Both the position numbers and the translations under genes were made by a program. A stretch of 64,000 nt of DNA from Herbaspirillum rhizosphaerae_A (GTDB lineage: Bacteria; Pseudomonadota; Gammaproteobacteria; Burkholderiales; Burkholderiaceae_D), in NCBI RefSeq assembly GCF_046025915.1, contig NZ_JAQQFR010000003.1, positions 124,001 through 188,000 of the forward strand, in the 5' to 3' direction. The stretch's first letter is position 1, and each line of letters opens with the position of its first letter. Below the pieces are notes generated by a model. It did no database searches and was not told the DNA's origin. It saw only the letters and a program-made list of their open reading frames with translations. Below are positions 50,009 through 57,776 of the stretch, in pieces.

Positions 50009-50038
50009 CAAAACCTGTATTTCTACAGCTTTACAGGT
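50009..50038 (-). terminator. probable terminator of the DUF3309 gene
   Basis: On the minus strand ACCTGTA and TACAGGT pair around 12 nt, then TTTTGC. It starts one base after the DUF3309 stop. Confidence 0.6.
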
Positions 50039-50197
50039 CTATAACCGTCCCAGCAAAACCAGAATCAGCAGAATCACCACAACAGTGCCGGCGATACCGC
50101 TTGGACCGTAACCCCAGGAACGGCTATGTGGCCATGCCGGCAGGGCGCCGATAAGAATCAGGATTAGTACGATCAGTAGAATGGTGCCGATGGTCAT
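50039..50197 (-). CDS. DUF3309 small membrane protein
   Basis: A 52-residue protein with two hydrophobic helices around 'GALPAWPHSRSWGYGPSG', the DUF3309 signature (AWPHSxxWGYxPSG). AAGGAGAACAAC precedes the ATG. Common in proteobacterial stress regions; function unknown. Confidence 0.9.
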   Translation of the reverse strand: MTIGTILLIVLILILIGALPAWPHSRSWGYGPSGIAGTVVVILLILVLLGRL

Positions 50198-50248
50198 GTT
50201 GTTCTCCTTGTTGTACTGCAAAATTTGCAGTGGTTACCGCGGTTACCA

Positions 50249-50285
50249 ACGCTTTGCGCCACGCCGGGTGGCGGGCGCAAAGCGT
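50249..50285 (-). terminator. strong hairpin after the outer-membrane protein gene
   Basis: ACGCTTTGCGCC (50249-50260) and its perfect complement (50274-50285) form a 12-bp stem 14 bp beyond the barrel gene's stop. On the minus strand only TTGG follows, so termination may need a factor. Two direct copies of GGTTACC lie at 50232-50247. Confidence 0.55.
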
Positions 50286-50298
50286 CAATGATAAAAAC

Positions 50299-51144
50299 TC
50301 AGAAGCGCACCTTCACATAAGCAGAGGGGCCCTTGAGACGGATGTCGAGGTTGGCGTCGTTGATCGTGCCGCCACCGCTGCGATTGATGTTGATGCGTGT
50401 GATGCCATAGTCGGCGCCGATACCCAGGTTGGCCAGCGGATACCATTCCGCACCGAATGCGGCGCTATAGATATGGCCGGTGACGCGGCCCCAGTTTTTC
50501 TTCACGCCGGAGGCTTCGGCATAAAGGCGGAAGTCTTTGCTGAAGGCGTGTTTCCAGCCAAGTTCCACCAACGGCGCCCAGGTTTTTTCGGTATAGCTTT
50601 CGTTGAATGTGCCGGAGGTGCCGTTGAGCGTTGCCGCTGCATTGACGTCCAGGTGGGCGCGGTAGTATCCGCCACCAAGACCAATGCCGAACACGTCGCT
50701 GCCCTGTCCGATCCACCACTTATAGGCCACTGATGCCATGTCGACCTGCAAGTTAGCGTCGGCGTTGGCGCTCAGGCTGGAGGTGCTGCCACCGATCAGC
50801 GCAGATCTGTCGATGGCGCCGCTATTGTTTTTCTTGTATGTGAAGTAATCGAAAGACAGACCCTGGCTGTCGAACAGCAATATCTCGCCACGGATGCGCG
50901 GCAGCGTAGTGCGGTCGCGATCGATGTCGCCGGATTGGAAGTTGCCATATTGCGTATTAGCGTTCACACGAAACGTCGGGTCGACATAGTAGGCGCCTGC
51001 CGACAGGCTGAAGCGGTCAAGTGCCGGCGAATGCTCAGCCAGTGCGCTTGCCGATGTCAGTGCAAGCGCACTGCCCGCAGCGAAGTAGGTGGCAAGTTGC
51101 GCGGTTTTTCTGACGGCGGGCGATGTGCGGGTACGGCGTAACAT
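50299..51144 (-). CDS. outer-membrane beta-barrel protein (OmpW-like)
   Basis: A 281-residue protein with signal peptide ('YFAAGSALALTSASALAEHS') and alternating beta-strand text ending in Phe ('SAYVKVRF'), the outer-membrane insertion signal. 'GIGLGGGYYRAHLDVNA', 'LVELGWKHAFSKDFRLYAEASGVKKN' and 'YPLANLGIGADYGI' suit an 8-12 strand barrel of the OmpW/OMP_b-brl type. No clear substrate. Driven by the minus-strand copy 5 promoter. Confidence 0.8.
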   Translation of the reverse strand: MLRRTRTSPAVRKTAQLATYFAAGSALALTSASALAEHSPALDRFSLSAGAYYVDPTFRVNANTQYGNFQSGDIDRDRTTLPRIRGEILLFDSQGLSFDYFTYKKNNSGAIDRSALIGGSTSSLSANADANLQVDMASVAYKWWIGQGSDVFGIGLGGGYYRAHLDVNAAATLNGTSGTFNESYTEKTWAPLVELGWKHAFSKDFRLYAEASGVKKNWGRVTGHIYSAAFGAEWYPLANLGIGADYGITRININRSGGGTINDANLDIRLKGPSAYVKVRF

Positions 51145-51220
51145 GTGGGTCTCCTCCTGGCTTAAATGGGGCAGATGCAGTGTCAGGTTCGCCTGCGAAA
51201 AGCAGGAGATGACGCAATGG

Positions 51221-51277
51221 ATCTTATCTATCGCCGTCGTCGCGGTAGATAGGTGTGCGTCTCAATTTCCTGTAGGA
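51221..51277 (-). promoter_or_regulatory. stress-island promoter, copy 5 (minus strand)
   Basis: On the minus strand TCCTACA (51277-51271), 15 bp, CACCTAT (51255-51249), 22 bp and TAAGAT (51226-51221). It faces the outer-membrane barrel gene, 76 bp beyond the hexamer. The rest of 51145-51553 contains no gene that I can support; the nasT promoter should be in its right half. Confidence 0.7.
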
Positions 51278-51553
51278 AAAGGCGAGTTGCGGAGTAGGAG
51301 AGAATCAGAGAGCAACGTCGTGCTTGCGGCAAGCATGGTGGTATTTTCTGGTTTGATTTTTGCTTGCAGAAGACTGACAACAGCAGAGAATGCGGTGAGG
51401 TCAATGTGATCCCAGCGTGATGGCGACGTTACGGAGGGGCTGCAAGCATGGCCCTCTAGCCTGAATGCATCATGAGGTGATATAAAGTGTGCGGCCGCAG
51501 CAAATGAGTTACTATTCGCCTGGTTGCGCCCGGTCGTATTTGAGGGAAGAGCA

Positions 51554-52297
51554 GTGAAGCAGTCGAAGCAACAACCTCAACAGACGCAGCAACAAAAACA
51601 GCCCATAGATCCGCAACGAGTTCAGAATCGATTTACGATGTCCAGGCAAACATTGGAACCGCACATGCGCAACTTACGCATCGTTGTCGTCAATACCATC
51701 ATCGACCATGTCGATGAAAGCGATGAAAGTAACGACGCGCTCCACGAGCAGGCGGAGCGTGGAAAAGCCTTGCGTATCGGTTTGCTGGAAGCGGGCTATA
51801 ACATCATCGCCTCGTTGCCCGCCGATCTCTATCTGCCGGAACGTATCGCCCAGCTGCAGCCCGACATGATCATCATCGACGCCGAGTCCGATGCGCGCGA
51901 CGTGCTGGAGCACATCGTCATCACCACGCGTGATGAGCGTCGTCCCATCGTCATGTTTACTGAAGACGATACAACCTCCACCATGGAAGCGGCGATGGAA
52001 GCCGGTGTCACCGCTTATATCGTTGCCGGTCTCCAGTCGGAACGCATCAAGCCGGTGCTGGACGTAGCGCTGGCGCGTTTTCGGCAGGAGCAGAAGCTGT
52101 TGACCGAACTGTCGGACACCAAGCACAAGCTGGCTGAGCGCAAGGTGGTTGAGCGCGCCAAGGGCGTGCTGATGGCCAAGCACAAGCTGTCGGAAGAGCA
52201 GGCCTACCAAAAACTGCGCAGCATGGCCATGAACAAAAATCTCAAACTTTCTGAAATCGCCCAGCGCCTGCTGGATGTCGAAGACTTGCTCGGCTGA
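51554..52297 (+). CDS. nasT: ANTAR-domain antiterminator, NasT-like
   Basis: A 247-residue protein. An unusual Gln-rich start ('QSKQQPQQTQQQKQP') precedes a receiver-like domain ('IRIGLLEAGYNIIASLPADLYLPERIAQLQPDMIIIDAESDARD', Asp present) and a C-terminal ANTAR domain ('ERKVVERAKGVLMAKHKLSEEQAYQKLRSMAMNKNLKLSEIAQRLL'). NasT binds a two-hairpin leader RNA and prevents termination before nitrate genes. GTG 51554 has GGGAAGAG in front; an ATG at 51638 is possible. The leader before nrtA carries a fitting target. The usual partner NasS is not seen. Confidence 0.88.
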   Translation: MKQSKQQPQQTQQQKQPIDPQRVQNRFTMSRQTLEPHMRNLRIVVVNTIIDHVDESDESNDALHEQAERGKALRIGLLEAGYNIIASLPADLYLPERIAQLQPDMIIIDAESDARDVLEHIVITTRDERRPIVMFTEDDTTSTMEAAMEAGVTAYIVAGLQSERIKPVLDVALARFRQEQKLLTELSDTKHKLAERKVVERAKGVLMAKHKLSEEQAYQKLRSMAMNKNLKLSEIAQRLLDVEDLLG

Positions 52298-52507
52298 CAT
52301 TTTTTCTTTCCTTAATATCGATCATCGTCGGCAGTCTTGCACCGCCAAATTGGTGCGCAGCACAAACGCGGTGCGCTTAATTCCGGCATGCGGTTAGTGC
52401 GTTGAATCCTTCTCAGATCATCCCTATTGCTTCTTTCATAGCGTAGCTAGGCGGCTTTTGCCATTCTTGGGCTCGCTTGGCACGCTCTTTGCTGAATCCT
52501 CGGTATA

Positions 52508-52553
52508 GCGCAAGGTTTGCGCATCGAACGGTTCGGCCAATGGCGGTTGAACC
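52508..52553 (+). promoter_or_regulatory. ANTAR-type RNA hairpins in the nrtA leader
   Basis: The second hairpin (52530-52553) has a 9-bp stem (GGTTCGGCC with GGTTGAACC, two G-U pairs) and a hexaloop AATGGC, with A at position 1 and G at position 4 as ANTAR targets require. Seven bases before it, GCGCAA / TTGCGC (52508-52522) forms a first hairpin whose loop is not a hexaloop (AGGTT or GGT). The terminator follows 9 nt after. The rest of 52298-52507 shows no gene. Confidence 0.7.
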
Positions 52554-52562
52554 ATCCAAGAC

Positions 52563-52612
52563 AAAGGCGTCTTTCAGCATGCTTCATTGCGTGCTGAAGG
52601 GACGCCTTTTTT
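52563..52612 (+). terminator. leader terminator before nrtA
   Basis: AAAGGCGTC and GACGCCTTT continue inward as TTTCAGCA / TGCTGAAG, a stem of about 17 bp, followed by a T-run. It ends 22 bp before the nrtA ATG, so it would block the operon unless an antiterminator acts. Confidence 0.9.
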
Positions 52613-52634
52613 ATTTGCTGAATGGGGAAACGCG

Positions 52635-53915
52635 ATGGAATTCAAAGAGCAACAACCGAACAAGGCCGTGGCAACTGTCGAGGAAGTGGATTTCAAGCGT
52701 CGTCAATTAATTCAGACTGCAGGACTTGCAACAGGAGCGACCATGTTGGGACTAGCAACAGGAGGAGCCTGGGCAGCCGGCTCGGACAAGCCGGAAAAAG
52801 AAGAAGTGAAGATCGGTTTCATCCCGCTGACTGACTGCGCTTCCGTGGTGATGGCTTCGGTGCTCGGCTTCGACAAGAAATACGGCATCAAGATCGTGCC
52901 CAGCAAGGAAGCCTCCTGGGCCGGCGTGCGCGACAAGCTGACCAATGGCGAGCTCGATGCTGCGCACGTTCTGTATGGCCTCATCTATGGCGTGCAAATG
53001 GGCATTGGCGGCCAGAAGAAAGACATGGCCGTGCTGATGAGCCTCAACAATAACGGCCAGGCCATCACGCTGTCCAAAAAGATCGCCGACAAGGGCGGCG
53101 TCGACGGTGCATCGCTGGCCAAGCTGATGCAAACCGAAAAGCGCGAATACACCTTTGCACAGACTTTTCCGACCGGTACGCACGCCATGTGGCTCTACTA
53201 CTGGCTGGCCGCCAATGGTATCAATCCGATGAAGGATGCCAAGGTCATCACCGTACCGCCGCCGCAAATGGTCGCCAATATGCGCGTGGGCAATATGGAT
53301 GGTTTCTGCGTTGGCGAACCATGGGGCCACCGCGCCATCGTTGACGGTGTCGGCATCACCGCCACCACCACCCAAGACATCTGGAAAGACCATCCTGAAA
53401 AAGTCCTGGGCACTTCGCTCGACTTCGTCAAGAAAAACCCGAACACCTGCCGCGCCATGATGGCGGCGATCCTCGACGCGAGCAAATGGATCGATGCCTC
53501 GCTGGCCAACAAGAATAAGATGGCCGAAGTCATTGCCGACAAGTCGTATGTCAACACCAGCAAGGATGTGATCGACCAACGCATCATGGGCCGCTATCAG
53601 AATGGTCTCGGCAAGACCTGGGACGACCCGAATTACATGAAGTTCTACAACGACGGCGCGGTCAATTTTCCGTATCTGTCGGACGGCATGTGGTTCATGA
53701 CGCAGCATCGCCGCTGGGGCTTGCTCAAGGACGATCCGGACTATCTGGCCGTGGCCAAGTCGGTCAATCAGATCGACCTCTACAAGGAAGCCGCCACCAT
53801 GACCAAGACCAGTATTCCGAAGGATCCGATGCGCACTTCCAAGCTGATGGATGGCACCGTATGGGACGGCAAGAACCCGAAGGCCTACGCCGCATCGTTC
53901 AAGATCAAGACGTAA
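52635..53915 (+). CDS. nrtA: nitrate ABC transporter substrate-binding protein
   Basis: A 426-residue NrtA/CmpA-type binding protein. It has a twin-arginine-like signal ('DFKRRQLIQTAGLATGATMLGLATGGAWA'), so it is probably exported by Tat. 'VKIGFIPLTDCASVVMASVLGFDKKYGIKIVPSKEASWAGVRDKL' opens the domain and 'GFCVGEPWGHRAIVDGVG' is the ligand-site region. GGGGA precedes ATG 52635. First gene of nrtABC. Confidence 0.93.
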   Translation: MEFKEQQPNKAVATVEEVDFKRRQLIQTAGLATGATMLGLATGGAWAAGSDKPEKEEVKIGFIPLTDCASVVMASVLGFDKKYGIKIVPSKEASWAGVRDKLTNGELDAAHVLYGLIYGVQMGIGGQKKDMAVLMSLNNNGQAITLSKKIADKGGVDGASLAKLMQTEKREYTFAQTFPTGTHAMWLYYWLAANGINPMKDAKVITVPPPQMVANMRVGNMDGFCVGEPWGHRAIVDGVGITATTTQDIWKDHPEKVLGTSLDFVKKNPNTCRAMMAAILDASKWIDASLANKNKMAEVIADKSYVNTSKDVIDQRIMGRYQNGLGKTWDDPNYMKFYNDGAVNFPYLSDGMWFMTQHRRWGLLKDDPDYLAVAKSVNQIDLYKEAATMTKTSIPKDPMRTSKLMDGTVWDGKNPKAYAASFKIKT

Positions 53916-53990
53916 GCACGTGCTTCATCGGCGGTGCGCCTGATCAAGCAGGCGCACGTTTTTGTCGCAGCACAGAGTAAAGGAATCGAT

Positions 53991-54899
53991 ATGAGCGCAG
54001 TCATGGAAACGACGATGAATGAAAACCCGAAGCCGGCTGCTGCAAGTGCAGCTGCGGTTTCAACAGCGGCTGCAACGCCGGTCGTCAAGACGAAGTCGAA
54101 GCAGCCGAAGAGATCTCCGCTGATGGCAGGCTTGCTGATGAAGGTATTGCCACCGCTGACGGGCCTCGCTTTTTTGGTACTGGTGTGGCAGATCATCGCC
54201 GCCAAGACCGGCAATTTCCCGACGCCACTGGTGACCTTGCAGGAAGCCATCAAGCTGTTCTCCGATCCGTTTTATCGCACTGGTCCCAACGATCAGGGCA
54301 TCGGATGGAACGTGCTGGCATCGCTGCAACGCGTGGCGATCGGCTTCGGCCTGGCGGCATTGGTGGGCATTCCATTGGGATTTCTGATTGGCCGCGTACG
54401 CTTCTTGTCGGGCATGTTTGGCCCGATCATCAGCTTGCTCAAGCCGGTGTCGCCGCTGGCCTGGCTACCGATCGGCCTGCTGGTGTTCAAGTCGGCCAAT
54501 CCGGCGGCGATCTGGTCGATCTTCATCTGCTCGATCTGGCCGATGATCATCAACACGGCCGTTGGCGTGCAGCGCGTACCGCAGGACTACATGAACGTGG
54601 CGCGCGTGTTGAACCTGTCCGAATGGAAGATCCTGACCAAGATCCTGTTTCCATCCGTCTTGCCGTACATGCTGACCGGCGTGCGCCTGGCCATCGGTAC
54701 GGCGTGGCTGGTGATCGTCGCGGCAGAAATGCTGACCGGCGGCGTGGGCATCGGTTTCTGGGTCTGGGATGAATGGAACAACCTGAACGTGCCGCACATC
54801 ATTATCGCAATCGTCGTGATCGGCGTGGTGGGGCTGATCCTCGAACAATTGTTGGTAGCGTTGGCTAAGGCCTTCACTTACGAACAGGTCAGTAACTGA
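53991..54899 (+). CDS. nrtB: nitrate ABC transporter permease
   Basis: A 302-residue permease with an Ala/Pro/Lys-rich N-terminal tail and about six helices. 'SLQRVAIGFGLAALVGIPLGFLIG' and the ATPase-coupling EAA-like loop 'VPQDYMNVARVLNLSEWKILTKILFPSVLPYMLTG' are typical of NrtB/TauC/SsuC. AAAGGAATC precedes ATG 53991. Confidence 0.93.
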   Translation: MSAVMETTMNENPKPAAASAAAVSTAAATPVVKTKSKQPKRSPLMAGLLMKVLPPLTGLAFLVLVWQIIAAKTGNFPTPLVTLQEAIKLFSDPFYRTGPNDQGIGWNVLASLQRVAIGFGLAALVGIPLGFLIGRVRFLSGMFGPIISLLKPVSPLAWLPIGLLVFKSANPAAIWSIFICSIWPMIINTAVGVQRVPQDYMNVARVLNLSEWKILTKILFPSVLPYMLTGVRLAIGTAWLVIVAAEMLTGGVGIGFWVWDEWNNLNVPHIIIAIVVIGVVGLILEQLLVALAKAFTYEQVSN

Positions 54900-54966
54900 C
54901 CCCGCGTCCCCATTTTGAATACTTATTTTGAACGATCATGCAGTCGAAGCCGAGAAGGAAATTCTG

Positions 54967-55776
54967 ATGGAAGCGATGAACAAATTTATCGAGATCAATG
55001 ACGTCGAGATGGTGTTCCATACCAAGAAGGGCACCTTTCATGCGCTGCGCGATATCAATCTGAGTGTGCAAAAGGGCGAGTTCATCACCCTGATCGGCCA
55101 CTCCGGTTGCGGCAAATCGACACTGTTGAATCTGATCGCCGGCTTGCTCAAGCCGAGTGACGGTTTGCTGTTGTGCGCCAATCGCGAAATCGCCGGCCCC
55201 TCGCCGGAACGTTCGGTGGTGTTCCAAAACCATTCTTTGTTGCCTTGGCTGACCTGTTACGAAAACATTTATCTCGGCGTGGAGCGGGTGTTCGGTGCGA
55301 CGGAAAACCGTACGCAACTGCGCGACCGCACGCGCGCCGCTTTGGCCCTGGTTGGCCTGACGGCTGCTGAAAGCAAGCGGCCGAATGAGATTTCCGGCGG
55401 CATGAAGCAGCGGGTCGGCATTGCCCGCGCGTTGGCAATGGAGCCGAAGGTCTTGCTGATGGACGAGCCGTTCGGTGCATTGGATGCCTTGACCCGTGCC
55501 CACCTGCAGGACGAGTTGCTGAAAATTGTCGCGAAGACGGCATCGACCGTTGTGATGGTCACGCACGATGTCGACGAGGCTGTGTTGCTGTCGGATCGTA
55601 TCGTCATGATGACCAACGGACCTGCCGCAACCATCGGCGAGATCCTCGACGTCAAACTGGCGCGTCCGCGCGAGCGTGTGGCGCTGGCGCAGGATGCACA
55701 GTATTCCGAATACCGTACGGCGGTGCTTGAGTTCCTTTATCGCAAGCAAGCGCATCCGGCGAAGGAAGCCGCGTAG
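54967..55776 (+). CDS. nrtC: nitrate ABC transporter ATPase
   Basis: A 269-residue ATPase. Walker A 'LIGHSGCGKSTLLNLIAGL', Q-loop 'VVFQNHSLLPWLTCYENI', signature 'ISGGMKQRVGIARALAMEPKVLLMDEPFGALDAL' and switch 'VTHDVDEAVLLSDRIVMM'. It lacks the NrtC C-terminal binding-protein domain, so it is of the short NrtD/NasD type. ATG 54967 is chosen because AAGGAAATT precedes it; a TTG at 54928 also exists. Confidence 0.92.
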   Translation: MEAMNKFIEINDVEMVFHTKKGTFHALRDINLSVQKGEFITLIGHSGCGKSTLLNLIAGLLKPSDGLLLCANREIAGPSPERSVVFQNHSLLPWLTCYENIYLGVERVFGATENRTQLRDRTRAALALVGLTAAESKRPNEISGGMKQRVGIARALAMEPKVLLMDEPFGALDALTRAHLQDELLKIVAKTASTVVMVTHDVDEAVLLSDRIVMMTNGPAATIGEILDVKLARPRERVALAQDAQYSEYRTAVLEFLYRKQAHPAKEAA

Positions 55777-55816
55777 AAAAACGCAGCACAAATAGAGTAA
55801 AACGCAGAGTAGCAGC

Positions 55817-55860
55817 GCAAGAAGCAACGCAAGAAGCAATGCAAGAAGCAATGCAAGAGC
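55817..55860 (+). repeat. 12-bp tandem repeat before the sensor-like gene
   Basis: GCAAGAAGCAAC, then GCAAGAAGCAAT twice, then a partial copy. It lies in the 106-bp gap between nrtC and the gene at 55883. A simple repeat with no known role. Confidence 0.75.
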
Positions 55861-55882
55861 GGATTCAAACGAAAGGAACAAT

Positions 55883-56590
55883 ATGGCGGTCACCGGGCAA
55901 ATCAAGCTGATGCAAAACAGCGGTACCGGAAAGAGCGAGACGACTTCCGCTGCCGATACCAAGCCTTTGTCGGGCGAAGTGTTTGGCGCATTGATCAACC
56001 TGTCGGGACGCCGCCGTTTCACGTCGCAGCGTCTGGTGTTGTATGCGGTGTTGGCGTCGCAAGGCCATGCAGGCGCCACCACGATCGCTCGCGAGGCGCT
56101 GGCCTTGTTCCGCGGTGCGCATACCGCGTTGGTGAAAGGTTCGGATACCGTTCCCGGTATTTTTTGCGAAGAAGTGCGAGAGGCGTATTTCGGCAGGTTG
56201 GATGGCGACGCGCAGATTGTCTATTTCATCAATCTGGCGGAGCGTACGCTCAACGCCATCGACGATAGCTTGCGTGATGCACCGGCATTGTTGGAGGAGT
56301 TGGTGCGCATCACCACGCCGATGCTGAGCGTGCTGAACCAGATTACCAGCGTGTACGAAGAGCAGTCGAAGCGTCATGCGCTGCTGATGAAGAAGCAACT
56401 GCGCGGCATCATGACCGATATCGAAACCATCGCCAAGCAGGCCAAGATGGTGTCCTTCAACGCACGCATCGTCGCGGCGCGCGCAGGGCAGGCCGGTAAG
56501 GAGTTTTCGGTGGTGGCGGGGGTGCTGTCGAATATCACGACCGAGATCGATGATCTGGTCAAGGTGGCATTGAGCGGCGCGGCAGCATAG
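55883..56590 (+). CDS. soluble protein with NarX P-box/PilJ-like and MCP-tip-like segments
   Basis: A 235-residue protein with no membrane segment. Residues 37-51 'LINLSGRRRFTSQRL' resemble the nitrate-binding P-box of NarX/NarQ (INxAGxLRMxSxRL) and the PilJ-type sensor helix. Residues about 180-225 'IETIAKQAKMVSFNARIVAARAGQAGKEFSVVAGVLSNI' resemble the hairpin tip of chemotaxis receptors. In between is helical text. It follows nrtABC on the same strand, so a cytoplasmic nitrate-responsive role is plausible. I know no characterised protein of this exact design. Confidence 0.65.
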   Translation: MAVTGQIKLMQNSGTGKSETTSAADTKPLSGEVFGALINLSGRRRFTSQRLVLYAVLASQGHAGATTIAREALALFRGAHTALVKGSDTVPGIFCEEVREAYFGRLDGDAQIVYFINLAERTLNAIDDSLRDAPALLEELVRITTPMLSVLNQITSVYEEQSKRHALLMKKQLRGIMTDIETIAKQAKMVSFNARIVAARAGQAGKEFSVVAGVLSNITTEIDDLVKVALSGAAA

Positions 56591-56720
56591 CTTTCGGACA
56601 ACTTTCGTGCGGCTTGGGTGCAACTTCTGCACCAGTGTTTACCCGACGGTTTGTGATGGCATTTCCTGAACTCTGTTCTAATTGAGGCAACTCAAAAAAC
56701 AGAATAAACAGGGAAGGGCC

Positions 56721-57635
56721 ATGAAAAAACTCAGTGAACAGCGCCTCGTCTATTTCTTTGAAGCGGTCCAGTGCGGCAGCGTGCGTGCTGCTGCCGACAA
56801 GCTGGATATCGCCCCATCGGCGGTCAGCCGCCAGATTGCCTTGCTGGAGCAGGAGGTGGCAATTCCGGTCATGGAGCGGCATCGTCGCGGCGTAGTGCCG
56901 ACCGAAGCCGGGCAGCTACTGATCGATTACTACCGCGAACAAGGGGCGCACCAGGCGGATCTGTTGTCCAAGCTGCAAGGTTTGCGCGGACTCAAGCGCG
57001 GCCACGTCAGCATTGTCATCGGCGAGGGGTTCGTGAGCGATTTCATGAGCCAGCCGATGGTCTATTTTTGCGAACGCCATCCGCAAATTTCGGTATCTCT
57101 TGATCTCGCCGGCACCAATGACGTGTTGCGGCTGGTCGCCGAAGACACCGCCGAGATCGGTCTGGTCTACAACCCGCCGACCGACCCCAAAATTGTCTCG
57201 CGCGCGGTGCAGCGGCAACCCATGCTGGCGGTTGTCAGTGCCGGATCGCCACTGCGCAACAGCAAGTCCTGCACCTTGCAGGAGCTTAGCGAATATCCGA
57301 TCGGCCTCATGCACTCCTCTTACGGTACGCGGCAATTGCTGGCGCTGGCCGAGTATGCCGCCAAGATCAAACTCAATCCGACGCTCACCACCAACTCCAT
57401 CAATGTGCTGAAGCACTTCGTCAAATCCGGGCTGGGCGTCACCTTGTTGCCGCGCTTTGCGGTGTCGACCGAACTCGCGGCGGGCGAGCTGTTTGCGATT
57501 CCCCTCGATGATGACGTGTTGACCTTGGCCGAAGTGCATCTGGTCACCCGAGTCGGACGCAAGCTCTCAGTGGCTGCCAACCGCTTTGTCTCCTATGCCA
57601 GTTCGCTGATGCAGGCGTTTCAGGTCACCAGCTGA
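56721..57635 (+). CDS. LysR-family transcriptional regulator
   Basis: A 304-residue regulator. Helix-turn-helix 'RLVYFFEAVQCGSVRAAADKLDIAPSAVSRQIALLEQEVAIPVMERH', then a standard effector domain ('HVSIVIGEGFVSDFM', 'DTAEIGLVYNPPTDPK', 'GLGVTLLPRFAV'). GGGAAGGG precedes ATG 56721. Upstream of the dehydrogenase genes on the same strand; it probably controls them. Confidence 0.9.
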   Translation: MKKLSEQRLVYFFEAVQCGSVRAAADKLDIAPSAVSRQIALLEQEVAIPVMERHRRGVVPTEAGQLLIDYYREQGAHQADLLSKLQGLRGLKRGHVSIVIGEGFVSDFMSQPMVYFCERHPQISVSLDLAGTNDVLRLVAEDTAEIGLVYNPPTDPKIVSRAVQRQPMLAVVSAGSPLRNSKSCTLQELSEYPIGLMHSSYGTRQLLALAEYAAKIKLNPTLTTNSINVLKHFVKSGLGVTLLPRFAVSTELAAGELFAIPLDDDVLTLAEVHLVTRVGRKLSVAANRFVSYASSLMQAFQVTS

Positions 57636-57776
57636 AGCCGACCATTGAACCGTCGCTCGCCTTGTATTTTTCAGTGTTCTCTTAAATAGAACAATGTTTG
57701 CTTTTCGATGTAATTGACGCTCACTTGCGCTGCTTGCACACTGGACCTGTCAGATTTTTTTCCAGCGAGGAGCAGC

